From assembly GCA_019054805.1 (NCBI GenBank), contig JAHQIY010000004.1, positions 4,030,001-4,094,000 on the forward strand: a stretch of 64,000 nt of DNA. The letters are read 5' to 3'. Each line of letters starts with the position of its first letter. The stretch's first letter is position 1. Of this stretch, positions 24,112 to 37,929 are shown piece after piece. The DNA is from Brachionus manjavacas (Eukaryota; Rotifera; Eurotatoria; Ploima; Brachionidae). The notes beneath the pieces are model-generated. The model did no database searches. It was not told where the DNA came from and worked only from the letters and a program-made list of their open reading frames with translations. The position numbers were made by a program, and so were the translations under genes.

Positions 24112-26734
24112 TAGTTAAATTTTTTAAATTTTTGATTTAAATTTTTAAATTTAATTTTTACTAAGTTATATCTATTTCTAATCATATTTAAAAGAATAAT
24201 TATAATATTAATAATTTGATTCAAACAATAATTTCTAATCGCGCACCATTGTTCTGGATCAAATTTTTTCATATTAATTTTTTATGGTTAGAAATAGTTT
24301 TTGTAACAAAAATTATTTTTTTATCACTAAATTAAAAAAATGCTACATGCATTTTATTAACTTTTTATAAATAAACAACCTTCTTGATTTAAAAAGACTA
24401 TTTTCACTTTTAAAAAGCTTTTTTCAAAAAGGAATTATTTCCAGACTTTTAACATAATTTTTTCACCAAATTCTAAAATCCTTGATTTGAAGAGTAAATC
24501 TAATACAAGTTTTGTTGAAAGAATACATACTCAAGCAGTTGCAAAATAAAGATAAAGACCAAAGAGAAAGATAAAGGTGCCGGGTATTTTGGGATTTAAA
24601 ATTAAATTTTAAGATACTTAAATTTTTTTTCGAACTAAAAAAAGTATTTTTACATTGATAAAGTTTTTTAAATTTAAAAAGTCTTTTGTATTTAAAAAAA
24701 TGTATTTTAATCCTTTTTTTTTAAATCATTTTATACATTAAATTCATTTTTTAATGAGATAAGTAAATTTATTAATTCAGGTGATAAAAAGTATAGGTTT
24801 TTTTTTAATACCAAAAAAAACTTCTTCGCAACGGTTTCTAAATTGCGAATAATTGTAAATAATAATTGTAAATAATTTAAAATAATTGTTCATTTTTATT
24901 ATATTTTAAAAAAATTACATTTTTTAAGGAAACTAGTTTAAATAATGAATTTTATTTTGATGATTAATTTTATCCAAAATAAAATAAGTTAAAAAATCTC
25001 ATTAATTTATTCGGTAATATTGGTTAAAAAATAAAGAATCGCTAAAAAAATTATCTAATTTAAGTTTTTGAAATTTTGTTAGAATATTTTATTTTTCAAT
25101 AAAATTAAATAAAAATTAACTTTAAGGTTTGTTTATTTATTTGTAAATTAACCTCCAAGAAGGAGAAGTATAATTTGAAAAATCTTATGTACCAAAGATA
25201 AGTAGGATTGTGTATTTCAGACTTTTTTTTTTATCTTCTTGTATTTCTTCTTCTATAAAAATTGACCTCTAGTTATTTCAACTTATCGTTTTTAATTTTA
25301 TTTTCATTACTTAATATTATCATTTTTTTTTTAATTTTATCTTATATAAATTTAATTTTAATTTTTAATTTTTTTTTTTCTGAAGGAGCATTAGCTCGGT
25401 ACAGATTTACAAATAAATGAAAAAATATCTCTGAATCTTCAGAATCATTTATTTGATTCTTAGATTGTTTTTCTAGAGCTTTTTTGTTTCGAGCTCGTCG
25501 TCTTTTTTTGATTCTCATCAACACGCCGAATATCCTTTGGGCTTTCATGCCATTCGATTTCTCTATCACGAGAAGCAACAATAACGAGATGTTAACACAT
25601 CGAATCTTTCTTCCAAATCGGAAGAGTTAATCTTTCGTTGTTTCCAATCATTCTCATTAGACTTAATAGTTAAAAATTTTTAAAATTTTCTCAAAAAGAT
25701 ATTGAAAAATCTTTGATATCCTATCTAATCAATTATTTTATTATTTTTATTGTTTTAATTCAAGTCTGATAGGGAAAAGATAAAAATTTAGAGAAAATAA
25801 AAATTAAAAATTTTTTTTTTACTAAATAGAGTAAAAAACACGATTTAGATACAAATCAAAATAGGAATTTAAAAAACTCAATTATCTAAAAAAATTGTAA
25901 TCATGTATATTAGATATTAAAAATTGATTTTAACTTTTTTGTTATCGTGTTGTAAATAATTATTTTGTAACATTAAAAATTGGCACTTTAATAATATATT
26001 TGGATAGAAAAAATTGATGAGAGAACAAATTTACTTTTCATTAAATTTCTTAAATCGAGATCAAACATTAATTGCAGAAGAAATAAACGACTTTAAAAAA
26101 ACAAGACTGATGAAGCCTTAAACAGGTTCCAAACACCATTCGGAAGCGAATTTTAATTTTTTAATACAAAAAACTTTTTTTAATCAAATTTTTTTTAATC
26201 AAGGTTTTGAATTTGACATCATTTTTTATTTTTTATTTTTTATTTTGAAGCAGAAAAATAATTTTTATATCATCAAAAAATTTAAGTCTATATTTAATCG
26301 AAAAAATAATTAAGTATTTATCTTTCTGGTAAGTCTTTCCCATATTTCTGTTTTCTCAAGTATTCTGTATTTTTTTCCAATTTTAAATTTATTGGTCGCA
26401 AAATACAATTTTTGTTTCAAAAGCGCAAAAGTTTTTAGGTTAGAGTAGCTTGAGATTACCAAATATATTTTTATTCAATCATCTAGTCAAAAAACTGAAA
26501 GATTATCAGAAAAAAATTAGAAGATTCAGACCAATTTTGGCATCAAGGAAATAAAATTAAGACTAAATAATGTATACTCAACACCAAAAAATTAGGAATT
26601 TAAAAAGGGTATCGTTAAAAGCTCACTTCATACCCACTTAAAAATATCAAATTAATTAAATTGCTTAAGTGTTCAAACAGCTCTGTAATTTTTTAAAAAC
26701 TGATTAGAAAATTAAAATACATTAACAAACATTT
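24112..26734. other. Gene-free spacer with a retrotransposon 3' tail
   Basis: AT-rich. It holds a copy of the GAAGGAGC..GCTCGGTAC 3'-end repeat at 25378-25420 and a decayed minus-strand frame at 25640-25440 (for example RDREIEWHESPKDIRRVDEN) of unknown origin. Nothing else is supported. Confidence 0.45.
25378..25420 (+). repeat. 3'-terminal tail of a non-LTR retrotransposon family
   Basis: TTCTGAAGGAGCATTAGCTC then GGTACAGA and an A/T-rich tail. The same block closes the pol-bearing element at 61745-62895, so this is probably a dead-on-arrival copy with nearly all of its 5' part missing. Confidence 0.6.
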
Positions 26735-27790
26735 GGTTTAATTTTTTGTGTTCGAATTACAAAATGTATCCAATGTTGAAATAACATTGAAAAAGTGCGA
26801 TGTTTCAAATTTTTTTTTCGGTTTCAAATAAAATAATTTTAAGTTAATATTGCAAACATTAGAAACTTAGTTTTGTTTTTATAAATTTTGACTTTGAGTT
26901 TGTGATATGATGATCCTTAAAGATGATTTTAGTAGTTTGAAAAAATTACTACGCTCTGTTTTCAATTTTTTATAAATTAAGTTTTTGTTTAAATGCCCCA
27001 AACGAAAGTAAATTATCACTAAAGTTAAATTTTATAAGAAGAAAACCAAGTTTTACGAGTCTAGTCGCTTAGGTAAACTAAGGTTCACCTGTTACTGGTA
27101 CAATTCTTATTCTCAGGTTTTATGAACTATTAGTTGACCCCTTGAATCTAAAAATTGTTCACCTATTTTGAAATTTCTTCATCTATTTAGAAGTAGAGAG
27201 CGCATTTGGGTATTTGAAATTTTTGAAAGAGTAATACCAAGTCAACCAGAGCAGAGCAAATGCTAAGCTATATCTAAATTCTAATTCTATTTTGGTTCTC
27301 CCTAATTCTATTTTGAACAATCGGGTGAATCAATAGTTCACAAAATCTGAGAACAAGAATTTTTCGGATAATAAGTGATTCACCTAACCGACTAGACCCA
27401 GTTATTCAACGACTGAAACTTTAATCTGAATGAAATATCTTTCTTTTTTTTTCTTCTTATTCATTTTTTTTTATTTTATATTATTTAACTTTATTTTTAG
27501 TTTTTAATATGTTTTTATTCTGAAGGAGCATTTGCTCGGTAAAAAATAAATAAATGAATTGTTTTGAAGTTAAAAAAGAATTTTAAATATTTTTCAAATT
27601 TCAAATTTTCAAATAAAAATTAAACTCATTCTATTCCACTAATGAGTTTAATTTCAAATATAATTATGCTTGCAATATTAACTAAAAATTATTTTTTTTG
27701 AAACTGAAAAAAAAATTTAAAACATCGCACTTTTTCAATGTTATTTCACCATTGGATACATTTTGTAATTCAAACACAAAAAATTAAACC
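26735..27790. mobile_element. Nonautonomous DNA transposon with TIRs of about 150 bp (copy A)
   Basis: Begins GGTTTAATTTTTTGTGTTCG and ends with the inverse (..CAAAAAATTAAACC). TIR identity continues for roughly 150 bp, through AAAAAGTGCGATGTTTCAAA and AAGTTAATATTGCAA. It is flanked by the 4-bp direct repeat ATTT (26731-26734 and 27791-27794). There is no coding frame. The interior has a second inverted repeat (about 27058-27150 versus 27318-27410: GTCTAGTCG, TTCTTRTTCTCAG, TGAACTAT) and a nested retrotransposon tail at 27517-27556. Copy B is at 59719-60454. Confidence 0.85.
27517..27556 (+). repeat. Retrotransposon 3' tail nested in copy A
   Basis: TTCTGAAGGAGCATTTGCTC then GGT and an (AAATA)n-like tail; same family as 25378-25420 and 62860-62895. 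Confidence 0.55.
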
Positions 27791-27794
27791 ATTT

Positions 27795-28850
27795 AAATGC
27801 TTAGATTATTCACATTGTATAAAAAAAAGCTAGGAAATCTGATTTTCTGTCCTTTTTTAATTAATTAAATCAAAATATCTCAGCTGGATGCTTGCTAATT
27901 GAAATTTTTCAGTTCAAATATTTAAATTGCTCTAAAAAACATGAAAAGTGATAACTTGAAAAAAATTCCTAAATTTTTCAATTTTTGAAAAAATTTCACA
28001 ATAAAATTGAAACACTTATTTTGATTTTTCATTATTTTATTTTTTGCTTACAAATTCAACTTTCATTTCAAAAAAGTTTAATAATTCGATTAAATTAAGT
28101 GAAAATTGAAAGAATAATATTTAATAAAAAATAATTAAAAAAATTTTGGCATGAAAAAGTTCAAATTTATGTCAAAACCAGGTAGAATTAAATTACAAAC
28201 ATCAATTGACGTAAATAATATTATTACAAGGAAAAAACACCAGAAAAAAAGCAAAATTAAAGTAAAATTGTTGAATTCAAGTCAAAATTAAACTTTTATA
28301 TATGAAAAAGTTAATTAACATAAATTTAACTAGAATTTATTAAGAGAAGGACTTATATAAATCAGCATCAACACATTTAAACTCGTAATTTTAGATATTT
28401 AAATCTTGTCTTTTTACTCTTTTTTGTATTAGTTTAAAGTTTCTTGTGCAAAAAAATGGAAATTTAGAGTAATTTTTAAAGAAAAATTACTATCAAGAAT
28501 TTTTAAAGCTTAAAGAAATTTTTTTAAATTAAAATCACTCAATTGTTCAAATGAATTGGGACAATTAAAAATTTTTGATGATAGTTTAACTTCATTATGT
28601 TATTTTATTTATATTTAAGAGAAAATTTTAAAAGCAATAAAATATTTTACAAACTAAAAATTTTTTGATGACGCTTTGATGATAGAGTGAAAAAAAAATT
28701 TTATAATTTATTTTGATCAAAAAGAAATTAAGAGATCTCATTTCATTTATAAAAATAATTAAATTATAAAATATAAACCTGAGGTTGTATACTTTAACAA
28801 TCTAAAAGAAAACTAAAATTTATAATACAAATTTTAACAAATTCATTCTT
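27795..28850. other. AT-rich spacer
   Basis: No supported gene or repeat. Presumably contains the 3' UTR of the nervy-like gene. Confidence 0.45.
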
Positions 28851-31654
28851 TTATTCATTTTTGTTTTCATTCTGGGCTTTACAATTTTTTGGATCTTGTT
28901 CATCTTCTTTTGAATGATTCACGTGTTTCTCCATTAAATTGTCATCTGGTAACAGTCCGTTTGCGGTATCATTTTCTTTTTCATCCAATTTCTCAGTTTT
29001 GACATTTTCTAAATCGAAGTGTTTATGATGCTTGACTTCAAAATGCTTGTTTTTACAAAAATGTGAACAAAATTTAGTTTGGCTGCATTTAGAACATGTC
29101 TCAACGCCTCGGCGTCCACAGTTCCAACATTTCTAGAGAATTTAAGATAGTCAACTTGTCCATCAATTATTTAGATTCTCACCTCTGAAGTGTCTTCGTC
29201 TTGATTTGATTCCTTTAAATGACCATCACATTTTTCATCTTTACCTAACTGTTCAGAGCTTCGTTGATCACTTTTTGAACTAATTACCTCATCTTCAATC
29301 CAAAATGAATTTATAAAATCAAACTTTTTTATAAAAAAGCTTACTGCATTTTTTTTTGCTTTCATTGGTATTCAATTGCACATTATTTGGTTCCGATACA
29401 CGTTTTAGCTCATTTTCGTAGAATTCTTTTTGCTTTTTCAACTTTTGGGCCTTGGATTGAACGGTGTCGAGAATTTTTTGAGTCTTTTCGACCATTTCAA
29501 ATATTGAATTAAGCATCTTTAACAAAATATAAAAAAACTTATTTTAGAAAAAGTTATCACACTTACAGAATCAATATTGTTAAAGTCAATGTTAACCGCA
29601 TCCATATTCAAAGCTTCATTAAAATCTTGTTCAAATTCTTTCATATCTAAAGAAAAAATGTTTCCTTTTATTTAAGAATAAAATTTCAATTTATCAAATA
29701 AAAAAAAATAACTACAATTATTGAAATTTTTGTCTTTTCCTCTTGAAAAATGGTCCTCGTGTTTCGATGAATTTTTTCCATTCATTTGGTTGGGCATCAA
29801 TAAGCCTACTTGATTATTGATGTTATTAGCCGGATTAATGTGCAATTGACCCAGGTGGGAATTGGCCGGATTGAATGGTGAGCTCGTCGATCCATTAGAT
29901 GAATGATGATACTGGTTTTCTCGGTTGGGGTACATAGAGTTAGGCACCGGATAGAAATTTTTCGGAGAAGCTGGATTAGGAATGTGAGAATTCATAAAAT
30001 TCGGTAAATGATTTACAAATGGTTGCTTTGGAAGGTTTGGGACTGGATAGTGAACACCTGGTGGTGGCTGAATGGGAAATTGAGGATTGTGTTGGTGTGG
30101 TGGCGATGGTCTTGGTCGAATCGGCGGCGGAGCTGGTAGCCCCTGATTTTGCACTTGTCCGGACAAATGAGAATTTGGTGACGAAATGTATAAAAGCGGT
30201 AGATTTTGGGATAGTTTTTTATTTGGTGGTGGAGCGATTGTTTCATTTTCAGGCGATTTTCTTTTGAATTTATTGTTTATAGTCTCTGAGTAATGTATTG
30301 GACTTGGATTATTTTGAGGTGAGCATTCTTTTATAACAAATAATCATATTTTTATAAAGCTTATTTTAAAATTCAAAAAAGGTAATTAACTTTACAATCT
30401 ACTTCCTTAGAACCAATTCAAAATTGGCAAAAAAAATATTTTTAAATGTAAATTCTTATAGAAATATTAAATTTATATAAATAATATTAATTATTAATTA
30501 TTAAAAATTAGTTAAGCTTAAAATAAACTTTTTTGAATCATTTGACAGAAATTTTTTTGTTACCACTGAACAAATAATTTTCTACACTTTGATTTAGATA
30601 GTCCGATGCATTCAATTTAGATAATCGAGTAAAATTTAATAATTCGTATTGTAGCAGAGGCAAGTTAGCTCTAAGGAAAGGTATCACGAAAGGTCTCAAT
30701 GGAAAATTAGTCGCTTCCTGTAATTTCGAGTGAAATTCTTCGATTGAAATCACAGAATTCTTAAAAAAAATTTAATTTAAAAAATAATATTTTGTCAGCT
30801 AAGTTTAACTTACTACTAAATTTAGAACTAAACTGCGAACTCTTTCACCAGTTTCAGGTGAAATATCTACCGCAAATTGTTGCAAAGTGGTCAAAAATCG
30901 TTTTAGCTTGCTTAGTTGTTTGGCACCAAAGCTTCCGGGTGGAGAAGGCAATGAAGGCATGTTTGAGTGGAGTGGAGGAGGCATTTTCATCTGGAATGTC
31001 GGTTCGGTCGAACTTTTGCTCAATAAATGAGAATATTGATAAGGTGAATGAGTTCTGTACAAGTTTTCTCTGTGTTTTAGGTCCGATGTGCTTGCTTTTA
31101 TTGTGCTTTTGTCTTTAGGTTTCGTGTCGACTTTTTCGTAAGGTGTTTGCGACTTAAGATTTAAATGTTGTTGAAAAATGTAATGACCTAGGTTGAGATA
31201 AAATAAAATGTCATTTAAAATCTTGATTGTTAATGTTAAATTAAGCTATTAAAATTTAAATTAAAAAAAAAATAAATCCAAAATTTAAGCTTGATGATTT
31301 AATGTAGCATAGCAATTTAAAAAAAAAAACATTTAAATATAGCTTAAAAATTTATTTACACATATTTTTATCATTTAAAGTATCTAGGATTTTTTTCGAT
31401 TGATGATTATTATTTAGAAAATTATGACCACTTGGCACTTTAGTATTATTGTCATCATTTGACTGTTTGGCATTCGGCATCTCTATTTTTTTTTCATTTA
31501 AATTTTTGTGATGCAAGGAACTAGATCCGCTAGAGTGGCAAATTCTTTCAGAAGAATTTTCACCTTTTTCTAAATGAGAAACCCTTAATGACTTGTGACT
31601 CAAGGAATTCCCATTATAGAATTTACTTAATTCATTTAGACTATTGCCAAGCAT
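28851..31654 (-). CDS. nvy: ETO/MTG/nervy-family transcriptional corepressor (CBFA2T homologue)
   Basis: Eight exons: 31654-31360, 31187-30814, 30759-30564, 30327-29716, 29646-29567, 29516-29345, 29292-29183, 29132-28851. All phases fit and give 706 residues, a little longer than vertebrate CBFA2T proteins (about 570-650). Domains in order: disordered N terminus; NHR1/TAFH (exons 2-3, [49 protein letters not shown]); long Pro/Asn-rich linker (exon 4); NHR2 oligomerisation helix (exon 6, [16 protein letters not shown]); C-terminal MYND zinc finger (exon 8, [21 protein letters not shown]). Family members act in the nucleus as oligomeric scaffolds joining DNA-binding factors to NCoR/SMRT and histone deacetylases. 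The last MYND cysteine appears replaced by His (HHKH). The exon 6-7 junction uses a 52-nt intron chosen by phase and is the least certain. The first ATG is assumed to be the start; alternative upstream exons are possible. Confidence 0.9.
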
Positions 31655-34600
31655 TTGTTAAATCTAAATTTAGTTAATTCTTTTAGAACAGCGATACAAC
31701 TTTTTTTAGAATTTAACATTTGGTAAATTAGAAAAACCAAAAATTTTTCTATTTAATTTTGAATAGTTAGATGAGAAATTGAAGATGATTTTAATTATAA
31801 AATTAATTTAAACCCTAATTTAAAAGCCATTAAAATATCGGGTTCACGAAAAAATAGTTCCTTTTAATTTCGAAAAAATTTTTGTATCGAAAATAATTTT
31901 ATAGTTTTTTTATTTAAAAAAATTCTAATCTTAATACAATTAGATAACTAGATCTGATAGTTAAGTGTCGACATAGAGCTATCCTATTTAGATTTAAAAA
32001 ATCTGATCTTAAGTAAAAATTATCTCAAAAGTTTTATGATTTATAAGAGCAGATTTTTTCGGCTTTGATAAGAACCATTTGTCTTTGTGATCCACGAGTT
32101 GCTTAAAATTAATTTAAATATTGAAAAAAAAAATTATAAATGATCGGTTATCTTAATGCAACATAATTAAATAAATAGCATATTCTATTAAATTAATTTG
32201 AAAAAAATGCAAAATCTGTCTTGAAACATATTGATTGAATTGAAAGAGTGTTACCAAATTAAATTTGAAATTTTTTTATTTAAATAATTCGGCATTTAAA
32301 AATAGACTGAAACATATGACAAATTCAAAAGATTATTAGGCACAAGTGTGTGCCAGTCTTCTCAGCTTTGCCGATACTACACCAAAAAAACAAATATCAA
32401 TGTGTATGAGAAAGTGAAAATATTTTTTCAATCTTAAGTTGAGTTCGGTATTTTGGAAAAAACGTAATTTAATTGATACAGTTGAGACACTAATGCAAAA
32501 TATCTAAAATTAATTTAATGTGTTTATATTTTTTTAATTTAGTCGAGCAGATAAGCATCTAAAATATGCCATTTTGGACTCAACGCAAAAATAGTTGTGC
32601 TTTTGCTTAATTATTCTGCCTACCAAAAATATGTTTATAATGCACGCGCAAGCATTGTTTGACCAGATTTTTTTATATAACTAATTTCTCAAAAAAATAT
32701 TTCTAGTATTCCAATCGCTGATGCTAAATGGTCTTATCTATAAATTTTGCCAGTCTAATTAGTCGTGATATGCACCATGTTTAACTTATTTAATAAGTCA
32801 TGCAGCTCATATAATTAATTTAATAAAAAAAAATCGTCATTAGATTAACTAAATTGAACAATTCTTGAAAGAACGAAAAATTATGAAAAAATTTACTTTT
32901 AGATTTTTTCTAAGCTTATTTTTTAAGTGAAAAAAAATTTCTTGGAAAAAGCCACTCGAGAACTTAATAAAAAATCCCGATTGCTGCTTAGAAAAACATT
33001 TTCTAAATATGAATAAAAATCTAAATAATTAAACATAAAAATGAAACAGGTATACTTTTAAATAAATATTTAGATGAAAATTTAAATTTCTAATAGAATT
33101 AATTCAATTTTAACTTGATATAGAAATTTATTTGGCTTTATTTAATCGCTTTTTGGTCTAAAGTTCCGCACTTAACTATAAAAAAAAACATATAAATATT
33201 AATTAGTATAAACAAATATAAAATGGAAATTCGATATCATGACAATGTTGTCAAATAGAAACGAAAAAGCTTTTTTTTAAAACTTTTATTTATTTAATTA
33301 TCTTTGTTGATAGGTTGCTTTTCCTTACGTGGCGACATGAAACCAAGCGTAGTCTACCTTTTGATTTAATTTTAAAATATCATTTTCATTTTAAATGAAC
33401 TTTTCCCAAGATTATTAACACCACCATTTGAAGATTTTAATCTACATTTCTAAACTTTTAGGGATTAACGTTTATTGACGAATTTAACATTTTTTTTTGT
33501 TGATCAATATGCCGAAAATACAAAAAAAAACGATAAAATCTATGAATTTATCACATTTTATTTTTAAAAATGAATACTTTTTATATTTGTTAAAAATAAA
33601 AATTCATTTTAAACAGGTTTATTTTCGGAATCGCCAAAAATATGTAATTGATTTACGGGCTAAAAAAATACCCTCGAGCTCTCACTTGTAAGTTGTCAAA
33701 AAGTAAGAAAAAACCCTTAAGAAAATATTTGGCATGTGCAGTTTATTTTGTATTGTAGTTTTGTTTGATTTTTTGACACTTAGAAAATTTTAAATTTAAT
33801 AATCTAAGAAAACAAATAACAGTGTTATTAATTCGGCATTTTTTGGCTTTAGGATTACTTTAATTAGCTCAAGTCAATAGTTTGTTGATAATTTAAAATT
33901 CAAAAAATTAACTAAAACAAGCTTTTTAAATCTAAATCACGAACTTGAATACAAACATTTTATGAATATTTAAAGTAATCAGCCTTGGAACTTTTATCGT
34001 CAGCGTGTTTTTTTTAAATTAAAATTTTGATCAATCTTAAAATGAATAAATTTTTTTGTTTATTTTTGGGAAACATTGAAAATTTCTAAACAAAATAAAT
34101 CTCTTTTTCTTTAAATAAAAATAATCTTTATGAATAATTTCCTATCAATATTGATTTTAATTTTTTGATAATATTTAAAGCACAATTCTCAAATGAACAG
34201 AAGATGACGTGTGAATAGATCAAATTTACTTGATATATGAATTAAAATTTATTTGTCAATTAAAAAAAATTTAGTTAACTTTTATTCTTAAAAAACTTTT
34301 TAAAAGTAAAAACAATGTAAATACCCTAAATCCTTGCATTCTATCAAGGATTTTTAGTGTAGTAAATAGACATAAGCCCAATACATCGACTCGGTTATGC
34401 AAATATGAAATAAGAAAAAATCTCATATATTTTCTTAATTTATTAGAATCATTGGGCCTTCAAAAATTAATCACGGACTTTGATTAGTTTTACTATTAGT
34501 CCAATGCATTTATTTCCGAAATGGGATTGAAATATCAAAAGCTAAAATATTAAGCCGTCTAATAAAAACAAAATTGATTGTCGTATAAAAATTAAACGGA

Positions 34601-36565
34601 ATCCGGGCAGAGCCTTGATTAAGAGATTAGAAAAAAGTTGGAAAAAACCCGTAAAGTTAGTCCTTTCTTACATTAAAAAAGGAATGAATTTCAAATTAAA
34701 TTAAAAAAAATATTTGAGACTTTTTGTTTTCCATGACTTTATATTGAAAATATTATTAATCGATATAATTAATAAAAATCAGAACTGCAAGAAGTTAGAA
34801 AAAATAATAAACATCATTTTTCTAGTGATTCAAATTTTTTTTCTACCATTTTTAAAAATTTAACATTGTGTCAATTCAAGAATATAAATATTTTCATTTA
34901 AAAAAATTGAATAGATAAGGAATAATTTAGAAGACCAGTTCCCAATAAAACTCCAAATTCAATTGACTAAGAAAGGAATAAAGTCTAATTTAATTGATCA
35001 TTTTCATATAAAGCATATGATTCAAAATTCAAAAAAGAAATTATAATGATAAGAAACTATGACATTTAATTTTAAACCAAGAGTTTATTGATGATTTCGA
35101 GGATGATGAAGCTCAGAATGTAAAACCAGTTTAATTCGGTAGAAGTAGACCATTTTGTGTCTTTTTTTTTTAGACTTTTTTCTTTAAATTCAAAAATAAA
35201 ATATGTTTTTTTGTTATTACCTCAGATATTTTGAAAATTATAAAAAAAAATTGAAAATATGTTTTTTAAAAACTTGAAGGATAGAATGCAAAGCTTTATA
35301 GTACTTTATAATATTGGTTGCATTTTTAACAAAAAAATCAGAAAAAAATATAATTAAATAACAAAAAAAAATATTAATATACTTGAATAGATTTTGAAGT
35401 AAAGAAGCAGATTAATTTTAGTTTAAGTTCAAAGCAATCAAATAAATTTTACATTATCAAAATTTTTGAGTTAAAATCGAAAAAGCTTAAAACATACGTG
35501 CTTCAAAAAATTACGTACTAATTATGCTATCAATTGAATTATTATTATTATTATTATTATTATTTCAAAAAAATAAACGCCAATATTGGCGATGAAATTA
35601 AATTTAGAAAAATATAAAATAAAGTAAAAAAAATAAGAAAAAAATTGAATAAAATTGGAATATTAATTCCTTTAATTTAGTCCCATGTACAAAGTAGAAA
35701 AAGATACAAAAGATTATGTAAATTGAATAAAAAGAAGAAAATTCTAATAATAATATTAATTCATCATTTTCAATTCATTCTAAATTTAAACAAATTTAAA
35801 TAGAATGTATTTTTAAATCTAGTACTTTATTTGGTCGATATATAAGAATGAGAAAAACAGAGTTAGAAAGAAGGGGAGATTGAATTCAATTGAATTATAT
35901 GAGTTATATATTGTGCATTCTAGAGTTTAACTTAATTTAATGATTTTAAAATGATTCAACCGCATTGATCCTTAAAATTTGAAAGTAAATTTATATGTGT
36001 TAATAAAAAAAAAGAATAATTGTTTGAATAAAAATTTTAAAAATTAAATGAAACAAAACTCGATTTTGTAAAATTATTAAATATAAATTCGGCAAATTGA
36101 AGTTTCAAATCAAATTTTAAGATCAAAACGATTATTTAAACTTTAAAACTTAATTAATCTAATGATTTTGGAAATTTTTAAGAAATGAAAATATTTCTTG
36201 ACATGATATGTCTAATAATGGTTCATTATCAAATTAAAATCAAAATAAATGATCTTTAATTTATTTAACAAAAACAATCAACAATTTAAATAATTCAGGT
36301 TAAGTTTATTCAAAAATTCAAATTGATAACTTTTATTTCCACTCATTCAAACTTAAATAATGTTATTTTTCCACTGAGACAAACTATAATTTTTAAAACA
36401 GTGAATTTTTTTGTCTTTAAAAGTAAGTTTTCATTAAAATAAATTAAAATGTCTAAACTTAATAATGTTCGATCAAAAGTGACATTTTAAAATTTTAAAA
36501 ATGAAAATAAACTTGACATGACATGTCAAGTAATTGCTTTGGAATAATTCATTTTTTTTCTATTA
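31655..36565. other. Long gene-free AT-rich stretch
   Basis: No supported gene. Contains a hairpin (AAATCCTTG, 8-nt loop, CAAGGATTT) near 34329-34355, an (ATT)n microsatellite at about 35540-35562 followed by the palindrome CGCCAATATTGGCG (35580-35593), and a 21-nt near-perfect palindrome ACTTGACATGACATGTCAAG(T) near 36509-36530. Confidence 0.5.
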
Positions 36566-36594
36566 TTAAAAAAAAATTTTGCAATTTATATTTT
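36566..36594. repeat. Target-site duplication, left copy
   Basis: TT, nine A, then TTTTGCAATTTATATTTT. Matches 37930-37958 at 27 of 29 positions and flanks the retrotransposon. Confidence 0.85.
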
Positions 36595-37929
36595 AGTAGT
36601 AGTAGTAATGTATGCTGTAGGGACCTAAATCCCGAGCAGATGCGCATGTAAACGCCCTGCTATAACAGCCATCGACCATTTTTGACGCTTAACATTATTT
36701 ATCTGAAACCAAGAAGTTTGTCGATGCGATTCTTGAACATATTTGTATCGCTTATACTTCGAGTCGTCGCGTCAAGTGTGTTCCAGTTTCCGGCGATTCG
36801 GTTGGTGAAAAAGTTATGCCTGGCTCCACAATTTCTTACAAGCTGACGTTCAATTGCCATTTGACCCTTTCTTGTGCGCCCTGCAGGACTGTCCAAACCA
36901 TTTGATGCGATTATTTGATTGCCATGTATAAGCTCAACACGATAATGGCCATGGTGAATCTTTTGGAGCTAGATTAGATCACCACGTCTACGTCTTTCTT
37001 CAAGTGTAATCCAACCAAGAGCCTCTCTTCTTTCTAGATATGGCTTTGACTTAAGTTCAGGAACCAGTTTTGAAAATTTCCTCTGAACTCGCTCAAGTAA
37101 ATCAATATCCACACGTCGATAGGGATTCCAAGCGCCCACTGCAAACTCAAGATGCGGTCTAACAAATGACTTGAAAAGCAGATTTACCAGGTGACGAGAA
37201 AAGAAGGTAAATGTATTCTTGATTCTACATGCTACCATCATGGCCCTTGCTGCTGCTCGCTTGGCCTGTTCTCCCGACTTTAGATCACTTGTAATGATTA
37301 TTCCCAAATTCCGCTCTCTGGTTGTTTTGCAAGGCTCTGACCACTTATTTTGTATTCGAAGCATTTGTTGTCTGCTCCAAGATGTATGACTACGCATTCT
37401 TCTTTATTGAAGCCCATTTGCCAAAGTTTCGACCATTCAACCAAATTTTCGAGATCCTTTTGAAGCTTTCTGGTGTCATCGGCACATTTGACAGAGTCCA
37501 TAAGTTTTGTGTCGTCAGCGTAAAGCTTACAGATTGAGTGACATACATCAGGCAAGTCATTGACGTAAATAACGAAAAGAAGTGGACCAAGAACAGAACC
37601 TTGAGGTTCCCCACTTGTGACTGGCTTCCACTCAGACATGACATTTCCAATTACAACTCGCTGTTTTCGACCAATGAGGAAAGAGCGAACCCAGTCGATT
37701 ATAAGAGTCGGGATTCCACACGCCTCCAACTTGACAAGGAGTAGCTCATGCGAAACCTTGTCAAACGCTTTGGCAAAGGCAAGGTAGATGACGTCCGAAG
37801 AAAACCTACGGCTCATGGAATCAGTTAGGAAGTCGATAGTTTCAAGTAAATTTGTTACACAGGACTTGTTAGCGACAAAACCATGTTGCTTACTCGACAA
37901 TAGATTTTTGTCGACCAGTTGCCCTATTG
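36595..37929 (-). mobile_element. 5'-truncated, inactive non-LTR retrotransposon (jockey-like RT)
   Basis: On the minus strand from 37929: reverse transcriptase with KQHGFVANKSCVTNL, the motif-A region YLAFAKAFDKVSH, GEPQGSVLGPLLFVIYVND and the catalytic YADD box. After a frameshift (about 37300-37390) comes the thumb/C-terminal part (VRPHLEFAVGAWNPY, RVQRKFSKLV), an in-frame TAG near 36967, and the end FFTNRIAGNWNTLDATT..FKNRIDKLLG. The 3' terminus is an ATTACTACTACTA-type tail at 36595-36610. Flanking 29-bp direct repeats mark the insertion. The aspartate normally present in motif A (LDFxKAFD) is Ala, so the copy is catalytically dead as well as frameshifted and truncated. Confidence 0.92.

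Noticed and set aside
33497..33691. 64-codon Lys/Phe/Ile-rich ORF
   Set aside because: Composition matches the AT-rich background; no splice partners or recognisable motif.
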